Source: an uncultured Hyphomicrobiales bacterium
GTDB taxonomy: Bacteria > Pseudomonadota > Alphaproteobacteria > Rhizobiales > Beijerinckiaceae
Direction of reading: 5' to 3'
Length of the DNA: 64,000 nucleotides
Assembly: GCA_903824185.1 (NCBI GenBank)
Contig: CAIJVU010000014.1
Span: 22,100 to 86,099, forward strand
Below the pieces are notes generated by a model. The model was not told the origin of the DNA and ran no database searches. It worked only from the letters and a program-made list of their open reading frames with translations. Each line of letters begins with the position of its first letter. The stretch's first letter is position 1. The translations under genes were made by a program, and so were the position numbers. Below, one piece after another: positions 26,857-36,008 of this stretch.

Positions 26857-27618
26857 ATGGACCGCCCTTCCCTTCTGATGCGTTTTCGCTTTACCCTTTT
26901 TGCGTTCATCACCTATCCCGCTTTCTTTTTCTGGATGTTGTTCGGATCCTTTTACCTGCTCGGCCCGCGCCGCAAGCTGATCCGCATGATGTCCACATGG
27001 GGCAAGATTTTCATCTGGCTGTGTCGGATGATTGCAGGCTTGAAACTGGAAGTGCGGGGCACAGAGCATCTGAGCAAAGGCCCGATGCTGATTGCCGCCA
27101 AACATCTCTCCGCATGGGAAACCATTGCGCTGTTGGGCTTCTTTGATGACCCCTGTTTCATCATGAAGGAAGAGCTGCAAAAAATTCCGCTGTTGGGCAG
27201 CTATATCGTGCGCTCCCACCAGATCCCGCTCAACCGCAAAGGCAGCGCCGCCGATATGAAAAAAATGCTGCGCACAGCCAAGACGGAAGTCTTTGCGGAT
27301 GAGGGGCGTCAGGTGATTATTTTTCCAGAAGGCACGCGCCGCCCCATTGATGCGGAACCGGTTTACCATGCGGGCGTCTCGATGCTCTACACCGCCATGG
27401 ACGTGCCTTGCCTGCCGCTGGCGCATAATGCCGGCTTGTTTTGGCCGAGCGGTTATAAGCCCCGCAGCAGCGGTACGATTTTGGTTGAAATCCTGCCACC
27501 GATCCCGCCCGGCATGGACCGTGCCGCTTTCCAGACCGAGATCCAGACCCAATTGGAAACGGCCTCGCACCGCTTGATTGCCGAGGGCCGCGCGGCCCTT
27601 CAACAGCACAAGCCTTAA
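26857..27618 (+). CDS. plsC: 1-acyl-sn-glycerol-3-phosphate acyltransferase
   Basis: PlsC transfers an acyl chain to lysophosphatidic acid, making phosphatidic acid for phospholipids. The 253-residue protein has an N-terminal membrane segment (about 12-36) and the acyltransferase motifs KHLSAWE (82-88, catalytic His83 with Glu in place of the usual Asp) and FPEGTRR (156-162). The glutamate variant is known in alphaproteobacterial PlsC. The gene lies 68 bases after the ftsEX-ydcF unit and may be cotranscribed with it. Its last four bases overlap the convergent UPF0434 gene. Confidence 0.92.
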   Translation: MDRPSLLMRFRFTLFAFITYPAFFFWMLFGSFYLLGPRRKLIRMMSTWGKIFIWLCRMIAGLKLEVRGTEHLSKGPMLIAAKHLSAWETIALLGFFDDPCFIMKEELQKIPLLGSYIVRSHQIPLNRKGSAADMKKMLRTAKTEVFADEGRQVIIFPEGTRRPIDAEPVYHAGVSMLYTAMDVPCLPLAHNAGLFWPSGYKPRSSGTILVEILPPIPPGMDRAAFQTEIQTQLETASHRLIAEGRAALQQHKP

Positions 27619-27836
27619 TCAAGCCGCCTGGCTTCATCGGGCAGCATGATCGGAATGCCGTCACGGATGGGATAAGCGAGCTTGGCCTGCTGGCTCACAA
27701 GCTCTTGTTTGTCGCGATCATAATGCAGGCTGGACTTGGTCAACGGGCAGACCAGAATTTCCAGCAATTTCGGATCAAGTCGTCCGGCTTGTTCAGGCGC
27801 CGAATGATCGTGGGAGGATGGGTCTGGTTGCGTCAT
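27615..27836 (-). CDS. UPF0434/Trm112-like small protein
   Basis: This 73-residue protein contains the Trm112-type core [20 protein letters not shown] and the conserved [18 protein letters not shown] end. Only one of the usual zinc cysteines is present, as in many YcaR/UPF0434 members. The N-terminal ~20 residues are polar. ATG 27836 has GGAG 10 bases upstream. It is the last gene of the ybbN / Lon-domain operon. The function is poorly defined; Trm112 proteins activate methyltransferases in other organisms. Confidence 0.9.
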   Translation of the reverse strand: MTQPDPSSHDHSAPEQAGRLDPKLLEILVCPLTKSSLHYDRDKQELVSQQAKLAYPIRDGIPIMLPDEARRLD

Positions 27837-27863
27837 CAAAACAAAACTCCGTCTTATGCGGGA

Positions 27864-28535
27864 TCATTGCAGGCCGGTGGCCGATCCGTCATCGCGCCGT
27901 GCCAGTTCGATTTCCGTCATCGCCACCAAAATCGCCGCGCGTGCGGAGAGATCCTGCGCTTCAAGCAAGGCCTGCTTTTCCCGGGTGCCGAAGGGGCACA
28001 TCATCGACAAGGCATTGACCAAAGCCTCGGTCGGGGCCGAATTGACCTCGCGCCAATTGATCTCCAGCTCTTCGGACGCCACATAGGCCTTGAGCGTGCG
28101 CAGCAAATCCGCACGGTCGACGGCCTCCTCGCCTTTGCGCGCTTCGAAATCATCGGCAAATTCATCATAAGCGATGCGGGCCTGCCGATAGCTGGTGTCG
28201 CATACGAGCTCCTGAACCAGACGGAAGCGGCACAGGCCGGTCAAGGTGATGATATAGCGGTTCTCTTCCGCTTCGACGAATTGGGTGATGCGTCCCGCAC
28301 AGCCCACCGGAAACAAAGCGGGGACCGTGTCATCCTCAGCCGCCTGATCCATGGGCTGGATCATGCCGATCAGGCGATTGCCGCGCAAAGCGGCATCCAC
28401 CATATCGAGATAACGCGGCTCGAAAACATTAAGCGGCATCTGGCCGCGCGGCAGCATCAATGCACCGGCCAACGGAAACAAGGGCAGCGTTTCCGGCATG
28501 GTGTCCAAGGTCTCGATGTTACGGCGCAGGGTCAT
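27864..28535 (-). CDS. Lon N-terminal (substrate-binding) domain protein
   Basis: The 223-residue protein is a stand-alone Lon substrate-binding domain. It begins PETLPLFPLAGALMLPRGQMPLNVFEPRYLDM, followed by IGMIQP and a helical C-terminal half, with no AAA+ ATPase or protease domain. Such proteins are widespread in alphaproteobacteria and nearly always follow a ybbN gene, as here after 9 bases. It may act as a protein-quality adaptor; this is inference from the neighbour. Confidence 0.9.
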   Translation of the reverse strand: MTLRRNIETLDTMPETLPLFPLAGALMLPRGQMPLNVFEPRYLDMVDAALRGNRLIGMIQPMDQAAEDDTVPALFPVGCAGRITQFVEAEENRYIITLTGLCRFRLVQELVCDTSYRQARIAYDEFADDFEARKGEEAVDRADLLRTLKAYVASEELEINWREVNSAPTEALVNALSMMCPFGTREKQALLEAQDLSARAAILVAMTEIELARRDDGSATGLQ

Positions 28536-28544
28536 GAAAAGTCC

Positions 28545-29444
28545 TTAGCGGAAAATAACGGTTGAGAGTTTGCGGCGACCCGCCTTGGAGCGATCATCCA
28601 TCGCACCCCAGACTTCAAAAAACTGCAGGAGTTGCTTGCGGGCCCCATCATCATTCCACGTCCGGTCACGCCGCACGATCTCGATCAGCTCGTCGGTGGC
28701 CCGATCCTCCTGATGATGGGCTGCAAGCGCCAAAGCGAGATCAAAACGCGCCTGATGGTCTTGGGGATTGGCTGCCACCCGCGCCTCGATCTCGGTGAGA
28801 TCACCCAGCGCTGCCGATTGCTCCTTGAGATCAATCGCGGCCTGCACAACGGAGACCTGCGGATCCGTATGCTTGTCTTCAGGGATCTGCGCCATGAAGC
28901 CGCGGGCGCCTTCGAGATCCTCTTCCTCCAGATGCAGCTTGGCCATGCCCAGCAAGGCACCGACATGGTCGGGCTGCTCCTGCAAGACCATGCCATAAAG
29001 CGTACTGGCACCGGTGGCATCGCCCGCCTCATGCAAAGCATGGGCTTCTTCCATCATGGCTTCAAGCGGGCTTGGTCCCACGGGACCGGCATGTTTTTCA
29101 ATAAAGGCCTTGATCTGGCTTTCAGGCACCGCGCCCATGAAACCATCAACCGGCTGGCCGCCTTTGAAGGCAATCACCGCGGGAATGGACTGGATGCCAA
29201 GCTGGCCGGGAATTTGCGGATGCTCATCGATATTCAGCTTCACCAAGCGGACTTTGCCGCCGCTCTCCAGCACCACTTTTTCAAGCAAAGGAGCCAATTG
29301 CTTGCAGGGACCGCACCAAGGCGCCCAAAAATCCACCAGAACCAATTGGTCCATCGAGGCGGTCAGGACATCCTGACGGAATTTGGCCGTTGTCGTGTCA
29401 ATGACCGCCGAGGCAGGGGCGGTTGTTTCGGGCAGGCTGGTCAT
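28545..29444 (-). CDS. ybbN: YbbN/CnoX-like thioredoxin-domain co-chaperone
   Basis: The 299-residue protein has an N-terminal thioredoxin fold with active site WCGPC at 43-47, then helical TPR-like repeats (EEAHALHEAGDATGASTLYG, LLGMAKLHLEEEDLEGARGF) as in CnoX/YbbN. That family protects unfolded proteins from oxidation and hands them to GroEL or DnaK. Unlike the E. coli protein, whose motif is SQHC, both redox cysteines are retained, so oxidoreductase activity is likely. ATG 29444 has GGAG upstream. It is the first gene of a three-gene operon. Confidence 0.9.
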   Translation of the reverse strand: MTSLPETTAPASAVIDTTTAKFRQDVLTASMDQLVLVDFWAPWCGPCKQLAPLLEKVVLESGGKVRLVKLNIDEHPQIPGQLGIQSIPAVIAFKGGQPVDGFMGAVPESQIKAFIEKHAGPVGPSPLEAMMEEAHALHEAGDATGASTLYGMVLQEQPDHVGALLGMAKLHLEEEDLEGARGFMAQIPEDKHTDPQVSVVQAAIDLKEQSAALGDLTEIEARVAANPQDHQARFDLALALAAHHQEDRATDELIEIVRRDRTWNDDGARKQLLQFFEVWGAMDDRSKAGRRKLSTVIFR

Positions 29445-29802
29445 GCGTCTGAACTCCTCGCAAAGCCTGAAAAGGCTTCGGCTCTTCAATCTCTGTGTCC
29501 CCTATGTGGGGTTTCGCTAGCAGAAAGGCAAGATTTTACATCCGCTTGATCGCGCAATTATGACGACAAATGATGCTTTTCTGTGGGATTGGGGTCCGAT
29601 CCCGAAAAAAGGCGTGACAGCCCTGCAAGAAAGCCAATAATAACCACAGGCGTTGAGCACATTTTTTCGCGCCTTTTGCGTTTGTTTATTTTTTTGAGCA
29701 GGCCTCCGGTCCTGCCTGCCGGTTGCGTCCCTGTCAGCGTTCGGGCTTCGCGTTTTTTCAAAGCCACCAGTTGTGTTTGCGTTTCACACAAAGGGATTTG
29801 CC
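29445..29802. other. Divergent intergenic region, ybbN / hypothetical gene
   Basis: This 358-base region between divergent genes contains a GGGAT/ATCCC hairpin at about 29587-29605 and a GC-rich CAGG/CCTG-containing stretch near 29699-29722. No convincing gene is visible; a small minus-strand frame there has no ribosome binding site or family features. It should hold promoters for both sides. Confidence 0.5.
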
Positions 29803-30369
29803 ATGGCGCATGCCATCGATACGCACAACACCGCCGATCAACGGATCCGGTCCTTGTTGCGGCAATTGATCAGACAGCAAGACGGCTCTTTTCTGCCGCT
29901 GCCGCGCGCCCTGATCAAGTCATGCATGGCCTCTTATGACATTCATCTGTTGGGGGCGGTGAATTCGGTTCTAGATATGCCGGACCATGTGGGCCGTATC
30001 AGCCCCACACTCGACATCCGCTCCATTCTGACGTTCAAAATGCATTATTGCGAACGCTGCCTCACAGAAGATCCGAAAAGCGCGTGGGCGGACAGCCGCT
30101 ATACCGCGGGCTGGGATTTCGCCGCGTGGTTTTTAAACCATTACCACAAAGGCAGCTTCCAGACCCCGGACCTGATGCCGATCAAAAAATGGCTCAAGAC
30201 TTTTTTTCTCGCCAGCGAACCGCAGGTGCGGATTTGTCTGATCCGCACCATTCTGGCCGAGATCCTGCGCGAGCGGAAAATCCGGTTGTTTTTCGAAGAC
30301 TGGGAAAAAGATCCGGACTTACACAAGGCCATGCAGAGCGCATTGTCTGAGAGAAGCATCAGAGCCTAA
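29803..30369 (+). CDS. Conserved-looking protein of unknown function
   Basis: The 188-residue product starts at ATG 29803 after AAAGGGA. It is helical and soluble, with no signal peptide or membrane span. Visible features are a HYCERC cysteine pair near residue 80, the block WADSRYTAGWDFAAWFLNHY, and a basic C-terminal part (ILRERKIRLFFEDWEKD). The WDFAAWF stretch resembles no catalytic motif I know. The codon pattern agrees with neighbours, so it is a real gene. It is followed by an MFS gene 77 bases later. I cannot assign a role. Confidence 0.7.
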   Translation: MAHAIDTHNTADQRIRSLLRQLIRQQDGSFLPLPRALIKSCMASYDIHLLGAVNSVLDMPDHVGRISPTLDIRSILTFKMHYCERCLTEDPKSAWADSRYTAGWDFAAWFLNHYHKGSFQTPDLMPIKKWLKTFFLASEPQVRICLIRTILAEILRERKIRLFFEDWEKDPDLHKAMQSALSERSIRA

Positions 30370-30446
30370 GCACTGCACGTCTCAAAGCCCGCATGGCGAT
30401 GATACCAAATCAACAGGGCTGGCACTCTGGTTTCCAAGGCCAAACA

Positions 30447-31682
30447 ATGCGACACTTATCAAACTTCTTGAGACCGGCTGGGTCTTGCTGCCGGACCGCC
30501 CGAGATTGGTTTGCTGTTTTGTTGATTTTGATCCTGACCTTATTGCCGGTGTTCACATCGGTCTTTTTCCTGATTGTCGGTAATGGCTTGCTGACAACGC
30601 TGGTTCCCTTGCGCGCGGCCATCGAGCATTTTTCGGCCCCGCAAATCGGCCTGATCGGTGCAAGTTACTTTGCCGGCATGTTGGCCGGCACATGGCTGGC
30701 GCCGCTGATTGTCCGGCGCATTGGCCATGTCAGGGCCTTTGCCGCTTATGCCGCATTGGTGGCCATCGCCGCCATCAGCTTTGCCCTGACCGATCAGCTC
30801 TGGCTCTGGATGGTTTTGCGCGCGGCCAATGGATTTGCCTTGGGCGGGCTTTACGGCATTGTCGAAAGCTGGATCATTGCCCGTGCGGGCCCCACGCAAC
30901 GCGGGCGCGGCTTGGGGCTTTACAACATTATCCATTTCAGCGGTTCGGCTCTGGGACAGCAATTTCTCAGGCTGTATGATCCACGCGGATTTCAATTGTT
31001 TTCGCTGGCGGCTATTTCTTTGCTGACCGCGCTGTTGCCGCTGGCCGTAACCCGCTCCGATCCGCCGCCTCTGCCCGCGCGTGGCCGTTTGATCTTTGCG
31101 CAAATCCAACGCATGACCCCCATCGGCCTCGTCTGTATCGGCTTGGTGGGCGTGGTGAATGGCAGTTTCTGGTCGCTCGCGCCCGCCTATATCGAGCATC
31201 TCGGGATGGGCACGCAAACCGTTGCCACATTCATGACCATTTTCATCATCGGCTGCGCCTGCGGCCCCTATCCCTTGGGGCGCATGTCGGATTTGCTGGA
31301 CCGGCGCATTGTGATTGCCGCCGTGTCCTTCATCAGCATTTTGGTGGAAATCGGCTTGGCGAGCCTTGGCACCACACATGTGGAATTGCTCTATGTGCTG
31401 GGCTATCTGATGGGCATTGTCTTGCCGTCACTCTATCCGCTGACGGTCGCGCATGTGATGGATAAATTCACCGGCGAGGATGCGGTGCTGGTGTCCAGCA
31501 CACTGTTGTTTTGTTATTGCATCGGGGCCGTGCTTGGCCCCGTTCTGGCCTCCTATCTGATGCAAACCTTTGGCGACTGGGCTTTGTTCCTGCATAATGG
31601 CGTCGTGCATCTGGTGATTGGCCTGTTTGTCTCGTGGCACGTCATCCGCCACAACCATGAAACCACCACAGTGAAGGGCTAA
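30447..31682 (+). CDS. MFS transporter (YcaD-like)
   Basis: This 411-residue, twelve-span major facilitator has helix-one NGLLTTLVPLR, the loop RRIGHVRAFAAY between helices two and three, and ANGFALGGLYGIVESWI. That pattern resembles the YcaD group of MFS carriers. The start at 30447 has AAGG seven bases upstream; an ATG at 30393 would add 18 polar residues. The substrate is unknown. The cupin gene starts three bases after its stop, so the two are cotranscribed and could act on a common small molecule. Confidence 0.82.
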   Translation: MRHLSNFLRPAGSCCRTARDWFAVLLILILTLLPVFTSVFFLIVGNGLLTTLVPLRAAIEHFSAPQIGLIGASYFAGMLAGTWLAPLIVRRIGHVRAFAAYAALVAIAAISFALTDQLWLWMVLRAANGFALGGLYGIVESWIIARAGPTQRGRGLGLYNIIHFSGSALGQQFLRLYDPRGFQLFSLAAISLLTALLPLAVTRSDPPPLPARGRLIFAQIQRMTPIGLVCIGLVGVVNGSFWSLAPAYIEHLGMGTQTVATFMTIFIIGCACGPYPLGRMSDLLDRRIVIAAVSFISILVEIGLASLGTTHVELLYVLGYLMGIVLPSLYPLTVAHVMDKFTGEDAVLVSSTLLFCYCIGAVLGPVLASYLMQTFGDWALFLHNGVVHLVIGLFVSWHVIRHNHETTTVKG

Positions 31683-31685
31683 ACC

Positions 31686-32000
31686 ATGGCATTCAAATGC
31701 GACATTCCCGCACGTCCTACCCTCGTCAGCGAAGACGAGGCCGCCCGCATCACCCGTTGGGATTTCGAGGTAGGCGCGGTCACGGGTTGGCACCGGCATG
31801 AATGGCCCTATTTTGTGATCATGCTGGTGGACGGCATCTTGTCGATCCATGACGGAAAAGCCGTCACCGATGTGCCGCTCAAAGCCGGTCAATCCTATCG
31901 GCGTCTCTCCGGCATCGAGCATGACGTGATGAACGGCTCGCCCCATCCGATCAGCTTTGTCGAGATCGAAATCAAACGCCCCGATTTGCTGGAAAAATAA
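31686..32000 (+). CDS. Small cupin-domain protein
   Basis: The 104-residue protein is a single cupin beta-barrel. GWHRHEWPYFVIML carries the first metal-binding histidine pair of cupin motif 1, and GIEHDVMN carries the histidine of motif 2. There is no signal peptide. Small cupins are isomerases, dioxygenases or ligand sensors, and the sequence does not decide between them. It is cotranscribed with the MFS gene just upstream. A weak GAGCC/GGCTC hairpin (32006-32021) followed by a short T-run separates it from the convergent peptidase gene. Confidence 0.85.
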   Translation: MAFKCDIPARPTLVSEDEAARITRWDFEVGAVTGWHRHEWPYFVIMLVDGILSIHDGKAVTDVPLKAGQSYRRLSGIEHDVMNGSPHPISFVEIEIKRPDLLEK

Positions 32001-32030
32001 ACCGAGAGCCGATCAAGGCTCAGGGGCTTT

Positions 32031-33533
32031 TCAATCCTGCAAATAGCGGCGCGTGAGATGGGCGGTAAAATCCTCCGGCGCCAATGGCTTGCCTGTGGCT
32101 GAACGCAACAGATCATTGAAGCCGTAAAAGCTCGCTTTGCTATGGACCTGTTGGCGCAACCACGCCAGCAGCGGCGAAAGATCGCCGCGCGCCATCGCCT
32201 CGTCAATGGTTGCATCAGCCTGACGGGCGGCCTGCATCAGCTGCGCCGCCGCCATCGCGCCCAAAGTATAGCTGGGGAAATAGCCAAACAGGCCATTATA
32301 CCAGTGAATATCCTGCAACACGCCATGCGCGTCATCGGGCGGGGTAATGCCGAGCAGATCGTGCAAAGCCTTGTTCCACTGCTCCGGCAAATCGCTGACC
32401 TGCAGCTCGCCCGAAAACAACCGCTGTTCCAGTTCAAACCGCATCATCACATGGGCCGGATAGGTCATTTCATCGGCATCCACGCGGATGAATCCGCGCT
32501 CCACCCGCCGCCATAACAAAGCCAGATTGGCAGGTGCGAGCGCCGCCCCTTCTTTTGGAAAATACGTGGCCAGCTCTTGCGACAACCAGCCAAGCCAAGC
32601 ATCGGACCGGCAGGCCTGCATTTCAACAATCAGCGACTGGCTTTCATGGGCTGCCATGCCCGCTGCCGATCCGACCGGCTGGCGAATCCAGGCCGCAGGC
32701 AAGCCGCGCTCATAAAGCGCATGGCCGGTTTCATGCATGACGCCCAACAGGCTCTTGGCGAAATTGCTTTCGTCATAGCGTGTGGTGATCCGCACATCGG
32801 TGGGAATGCCGCCGCAAAAAGGATGGGTCGATCGATCAAGGCGCGAATGATCCGCCTCCAAGCCCGCCCGCAAAGACAAAGCCCGACACAGCGCCTCTTG
32901 TTGATCTGCTGCAAACGGTCCCTGCAACGCCAGCGCTTTGGGCTTGCGGGCCTGCATCGCCTCGACCTTCGGCAAAGCCCCATCCAAAAAGGCACGATAG
33001 GCTTTAAAAACCGGGGTGACATCCTCAGCCTTGATGCCGGGCTGGAACCCATCCATCAAACAATCATAAGGCGAGAGCTGCAAAACCGGCGACAGCGCCT
33101 GCGCCTGTTCGCGGGTCAAGGCCACCACCTCGGTGAGGGCTGCGGAGACCATGGAAAAATCCGATTGCTTGCGCGCCTCCCGCCAGATCTTTTCACACGA
33201 GGTATTGGCGCGCGCCATCGCCTCGACCAAAGACGTCGGCAGAGCGGTTGCCCTAAGATAGGCCCGCTGCATCAAAGCGAGATTGCGGGCCTGCCACGCA
33301 TCCTCAAGCGGGCTGGACTGCGCCTCGGCCAGATCATCCGCCACGGCAGGCGCAATCAACATTTCATGCGACAGGCTGGCCAGAACCGCAAACTGGTCGC
33401 CGCGCGCCGCGCTGCCGCCTGCAGGCATCATCACAGAGGCATCCCAGCCCAGCATGGACGAGGCTTCACCCAAAACCGCCATGCGCTCGAAGCGCTGCGC
33501 CAGTCTTTCATAGGCTTTCACGGCCTGACCCAT
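32031..33533 (-). CDS. Carboxypeptidase Taq, M32 metallopeptidase
   Basis: The 500-residue protein is a full-length M32 zinc carboxypeptidase, which removes C-terminal residues other than proline. The zinc motif HETGH is at 267-271. Family blocks include HPFCGGIPTDVRITTRYDE upstream of it, AAHESQSLIVEMQ with the third metal ligand, and DADEMTYPAHVMMRFELE. It is cytoplasmic with no signal. The gene is monocistronic, convergent with the cupin gene. Confidence 0.95.
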   Translation of the reverse strand: MGQAVKAYERLAQRFERMAVLGEASSMLGWDASVMMPAGGSAARGDQFAVLASLSHEMLIAPAVADDLAEAQSSPLEDAWQARNLALMQRAYLRATALPTSLVEAMARANTSCEKIWREARKQSDFSMVSAALTEVVALTREQAQALSPVLQLSPYDCLMDGFQPGIKAEDVTPVFKAYRAFLDGALPKVEAMQARKPKALALQGPFAADQQEALCRALSLRAGLEADHSRLDRSTHPFCGGIPTDVRITTRYDESNFAKSLLGVMHETGHALYERGLPAAWIRQPVGSAAGMAAHESQSLIVEMQACRSDAWLGWLSQELATYFPKEGAALAPANLALLWRRVERGFIRVDADEMTYPAHVMMRFELEQRLFSGELQVSDLPEQWNKALHDLLGITPPDDAHGVLQDIHWYNGLFGYFPSYTLGAMAAAQLMQAARQADATIDEAMARGDLSPLLAWLRQQVHSKASFYGFNDLLRSATGKPLAPEDFTAHLTRRYLQD

Positions 33534-33731
33534 GATCGTCTCCTGTGTGATGTCCTATCCGATTGCGGCCCATCTCTCGCATAGACGCACACAGAGGCCA
33601 AGCCTGTCAGCGCTTTTTCCCGCCAGAAAACGACCCTTAGCACGGCTGCATAGCATCTGCGCTGAGAAGGAGGATGACAGCGGCATCAACACAAGCCACA
33701 CTCGCGCAAAATGAAAAGGGAGAATGCAGCA

Positions 33732-34490
33732 ATGACGGGACAAATGGATTTATCCGGTAAAGTCGCTTGGGTCACAGGCGCGGGAACGGGGGTCGGGGAA
33801 TCAGCAGCGCTGTTGCTGGCACAAGCCGGTGCCAAAGTGGTTCTCACAGGGCGGCGCAAGGAATTGCTGGACACTGTCGCACAAAAAATCACCGCACAAG
33901 GCGGCACCGCCCTTGTGGAGGCGGGCGATCTGATGGATCACGCCACCGCGCCAGCGATTGTTGCCAAGATCGAGCAGCAGTTCGGACGTCTGGATATTCT
34001 CGTGAACAATGCCGGCCTCAATATCAAAGAGCGGCGCTGGGCCGAATTGACGGCAGAGGGTACAGATCATGTGATTTCCGGCAATCTGAATGCCGCTTAT
34101 TACAATGTCTTGGCCTGTCTGCCGATCATGCGCCGCCAGCAGGATGGGGTGATGATCCATACCGCCTCATGGGCCGGAAAATATGTCACGCCCGTCTCTG
34201 GTACCGCCTATACGGCCGCCAAACATGCGGTTGTCGCCATGAGCGAGAGCATCAATATCGAAGAGTTCCGCAACGGCATCCGATCATCGGTTCTGTGCCC
34301 GAATGAAATCGCCACCCCTTTGTTGGAAAAGCGCCCCGTCAAAGCCACAGAGGAGGAAAAAGCCCGTATGTTGCAAGCCGAGGATATGGGACGCTTGATC
34401 CTGTATATCGCCTGCCAGCCACCGCATCTTTGCATCAATGAAGTGGTGATCAGTCCGCGCTGGAACCGTTTTTACGAGCGCCTTTTCTAA
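33732..34490 (+). CDS. Short-chain dehydrogenase/reductase
   Basis: This 252-residue classical SDR has the NAD(P) motif TGAGTGVG (15-22), NNAG (92-95) and the catalytic Ser146, Tyr160, Lys164 (YxxxK). Arg residues after strand two (GRR at 40-42) suggest NADP(H) preference. The SASW-like context HTASWAGKYVTP is unusual but keeps the serine. ATG 33732 has GGGAG upstream. The substrate is unknown. No neighbouring pathway gene gives a hint. Confidence 0.88.
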   Translation: MTGQMDLSGKVAWVTGAGTGVGESAALLLAQAGAKVVLTGRRKELLDTVAQKITAQGGTALVEAGDLMDHATAPAIVAKIEQQFGRLDILVNNAGLNIKERRWAELTAEGTDHVISGNLNAAYYNVLACLPIMRRQQDGVMIHTASWAGKYVTPVSGTAYTAAKHAVVAMSESINIEEFRNGIRSSVLCPNEIATPLLEKRPVKATEEEKARMLQAEDMGRLILYIACQPPHLCINEVVISPRWNRFYERLF

Positions 34491-34496
34491 GGGGCG

Positions 34497-34829
34497 TCAG
34501 CGCACTTCGTCTTCATCGAGAAAACGGCCATCCACCATGTCTTTGTAGCTGCGCATCGCGCGTTGGCGCATCAGGCTTTCACGCGGGCTCAGCCGTGTGG
34601 CCAAGGCCCGCAAACGATCGGATTTCGATGTTTCAACCACAGCCGTGGCAGGGCCCGTCATGGCGCCCGATGCCATCAAGCCCTTTTCCGTCGACACCGA
34701 ACGTTGCAGGGCATTTTGCATCAGGGCCTGCGGATCGAAACCCGACTTCTGCCCGCCGCCCGCTTGTGCGGAGGGGGTGGAAATGGCTGCCTGCATCGCC
34801 CTGCTGGTGGCTGCGTTAATGATGTGCAT
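34497..34829 (-). CDS. Small protein of unknown function behind CtrA-type boxes
   Basis: A 110-residue polar protein starts MHIINAATSRAMQAA and ends RSYKDMVDGRFLDEDEVR. The N-terminal half is Ser/Gly/Gln-rich and probably flexible; the C-terminal half is basic and helical. There is no signal peptide or membrane span. Three overlapping TTAA-N7-TTAA sites lie about 94 bases and more upstream of the start, so cell-cycle or motility-linked control by CtrA is plausible. I do not recognise a family. The gene is convergent with the SDR gene, 6 bases apart. Confidence 0.6.
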   Translation of the reverse strand: MHIINAATSRAMQAAISTPSAQAGGGQKSGFDPQALMQNALQRSVSTEKGLMASGAMTGPATAVVETSKSDRLRALATRLSPRESLMRQRAMRSYKDMVDGRFLDEDEVR

Positions 34830-34915
34830 TTCAATGACTGCCGGTTGACAAAAAACAACGAATCAGATTCTTCTGAAATATTGCATATCCCGTGCCAGTT
34901 TTGGACTGGACGGCA

Positions 34916-34970
34916 CCTTTTGTTAACCTTTTGTTAACCTTTTGTTAACCTTTTGTTAACCTTTTGTGAA
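34916..34970. repeat. 11-bp tandem repeat forming overlapping CtrA-type boxes
   Basis: CCTTTTGTTAA is repeated four times without change (34916-34959), then a fifth, partly degenerate unit ends near 34970. The TTAA halves at 34923, 34934, 34945 and 34956 are each separated by exactly seven bases, so three overlapping TTAA-N7-TTAA sites result. That is the full consensus for the alphaproteobacterial response regulator CtrA. The 11-bp period is about one helical turn, so bound dimers would face the same side of the DNA. The likely target is the gene starting at 34829. Confidence 0.75.
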
Positions 34971-34995
34971 TCAATGGATTTTTGAGCCAGCGGAC

Positions 34996-35718
34996 TTAAT
35001 GCAGCCGGAAGATCTTGCACAAAGTGGCTGTGTCGCGGAGCAAAATCGCCAGCCGCACATCAATGGCATCGCGCTGGAATTCATAGCGGCGGACCAGCTC
35101 TTTTTCCGTCCCTGACTGCGCAGCAGACCCGCTATTGAGCTTGAAACGGGCCACATCGAGATCATTGACGACCTCTTGCCGGTCAATCGATGCCACCACG
35201 ATCAACAGCAAATCCTCGGTCAAAATCTTCAACCGGGTGATTTCATTGGGCGCCAGCTTGTCAAGCTTCAGGACAATCGCCTGATATTCATGCAAGACCG
35301 CGTCAAAATCGGCGTGGCGCTCAACTTGAGAAAAAATATCGCTGACAATCTGCAAAAACCCTTTGAGAACAGGGCGCAAATCATTGGCGGTCTTGAGCGG
35401 ACGCAACACCTGACGCAGTTGATGGGTGTAATCGCTGAACGCCAGAACCAGCTTCAGATTGCTGCGGCGGCGCTCGGCCAGATCCGCGTCAAGCTTCAGA
35501 TAGGGGCCGAAACTGGTGTCAAAAGCGGCCTGTGTCCGCAAAGCCGAGGCGGCCAGAGCCTCATGAACCTGCTTGTCATGCGCCTGCTTGTCTGAAGCGG
35601 CAGGATTGACAACGGGAGCGCTGAGAACGGGGGCGCTCATCTTGGGCAAAGCGCCCGGCACCGTATTGATCAGCGCATCAAAGCCCCAGTCCGCGGCAAA
35701 ATGCTGCGACCGGTCAAG
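34996..35718 (-). CDS. Helical protein of unknown function
   Basis: A 240-residue, mainly helical soluble protein. After an N-terminal low-complexity part (MSAPVLSAPVVNPAASDKQ) it has long amphipathic helices such as RRRSNLKLVLAFSDYTHQLR and LDKLAPNEITRLKILTEDL. The start is uncertain: ATG 35718 or 35643 are candidates, neither with a good ribosome binding site. No signal peptide or known motif is recognised. Several clustered TTAA halves lie upstream near 35788-35803, but their spacing is eight rather than seven. Confidence 0.6.
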   Translation of the reverse strand, partial: LDRSQHFAADWGFDALINTVPGALPKMSAPVLSAPVVNPAASDKQAHDKQVHEALAASALRTQAAFDTSFGPYLKLDADLAERRRSNLKLVLAFSDYTHQLRQVLRPLKTANDLRPVLKGFLQIVSDIFSQVERHADFDAVLHEYQAIVLKLDKLAPNEITRLKILTEDLLLIVVASIDRQEVVNDLDVARFKLNSGSAAQSGTEKELVRRYEFQRDAIDVRLAILLRDTATLCKIFRLH

Positions 35719-36008
35719 CATGACTGACGAAACGGACTGTACAAACGCCACAACAACCCCAAACCACTCGAAACCGTCCAAAAACGGTTAACCTTAATCT
35801 TAATTCTCCATGAACCATCTTGAGGAAGACGGGCAAACACAAGAGCCGAAAGACCAAAAGCCCGAACATATCCACGATTATTTCAAGAAAATCACAGGTA
35901 AAATCAGCTCTCTTGAAAAACATTGCAATTTTCACACCATTTACGGGTGAAAATTCTTGACGGGATTGGGCATTGCCCAAAAAATACGGCGAAGGGGTGA
36001 TGCCCTGC

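Noticed and set aside
29558..29791. A 77-codon minus-strand frame in the ybbN upstream region
   Set aside because: No ribosome site, basic low-information composition and location in a divergent promoter region.
34916..34970. Possible CRISPR or microsatellite reading of the 11-bp repeats
   Set aside because: There are no spacers, the unit is far too short for CRISPR, and the exact TTAA-N7-TTAA phasing is better explained as regulator sites.
35788..35803. Cluster of three TTAA halves upstream of the 34996-35718 gene as another CtrA box
   Set aside because: The outer halves are eight bases apart, not seven, so it was not counted as a consensus site.
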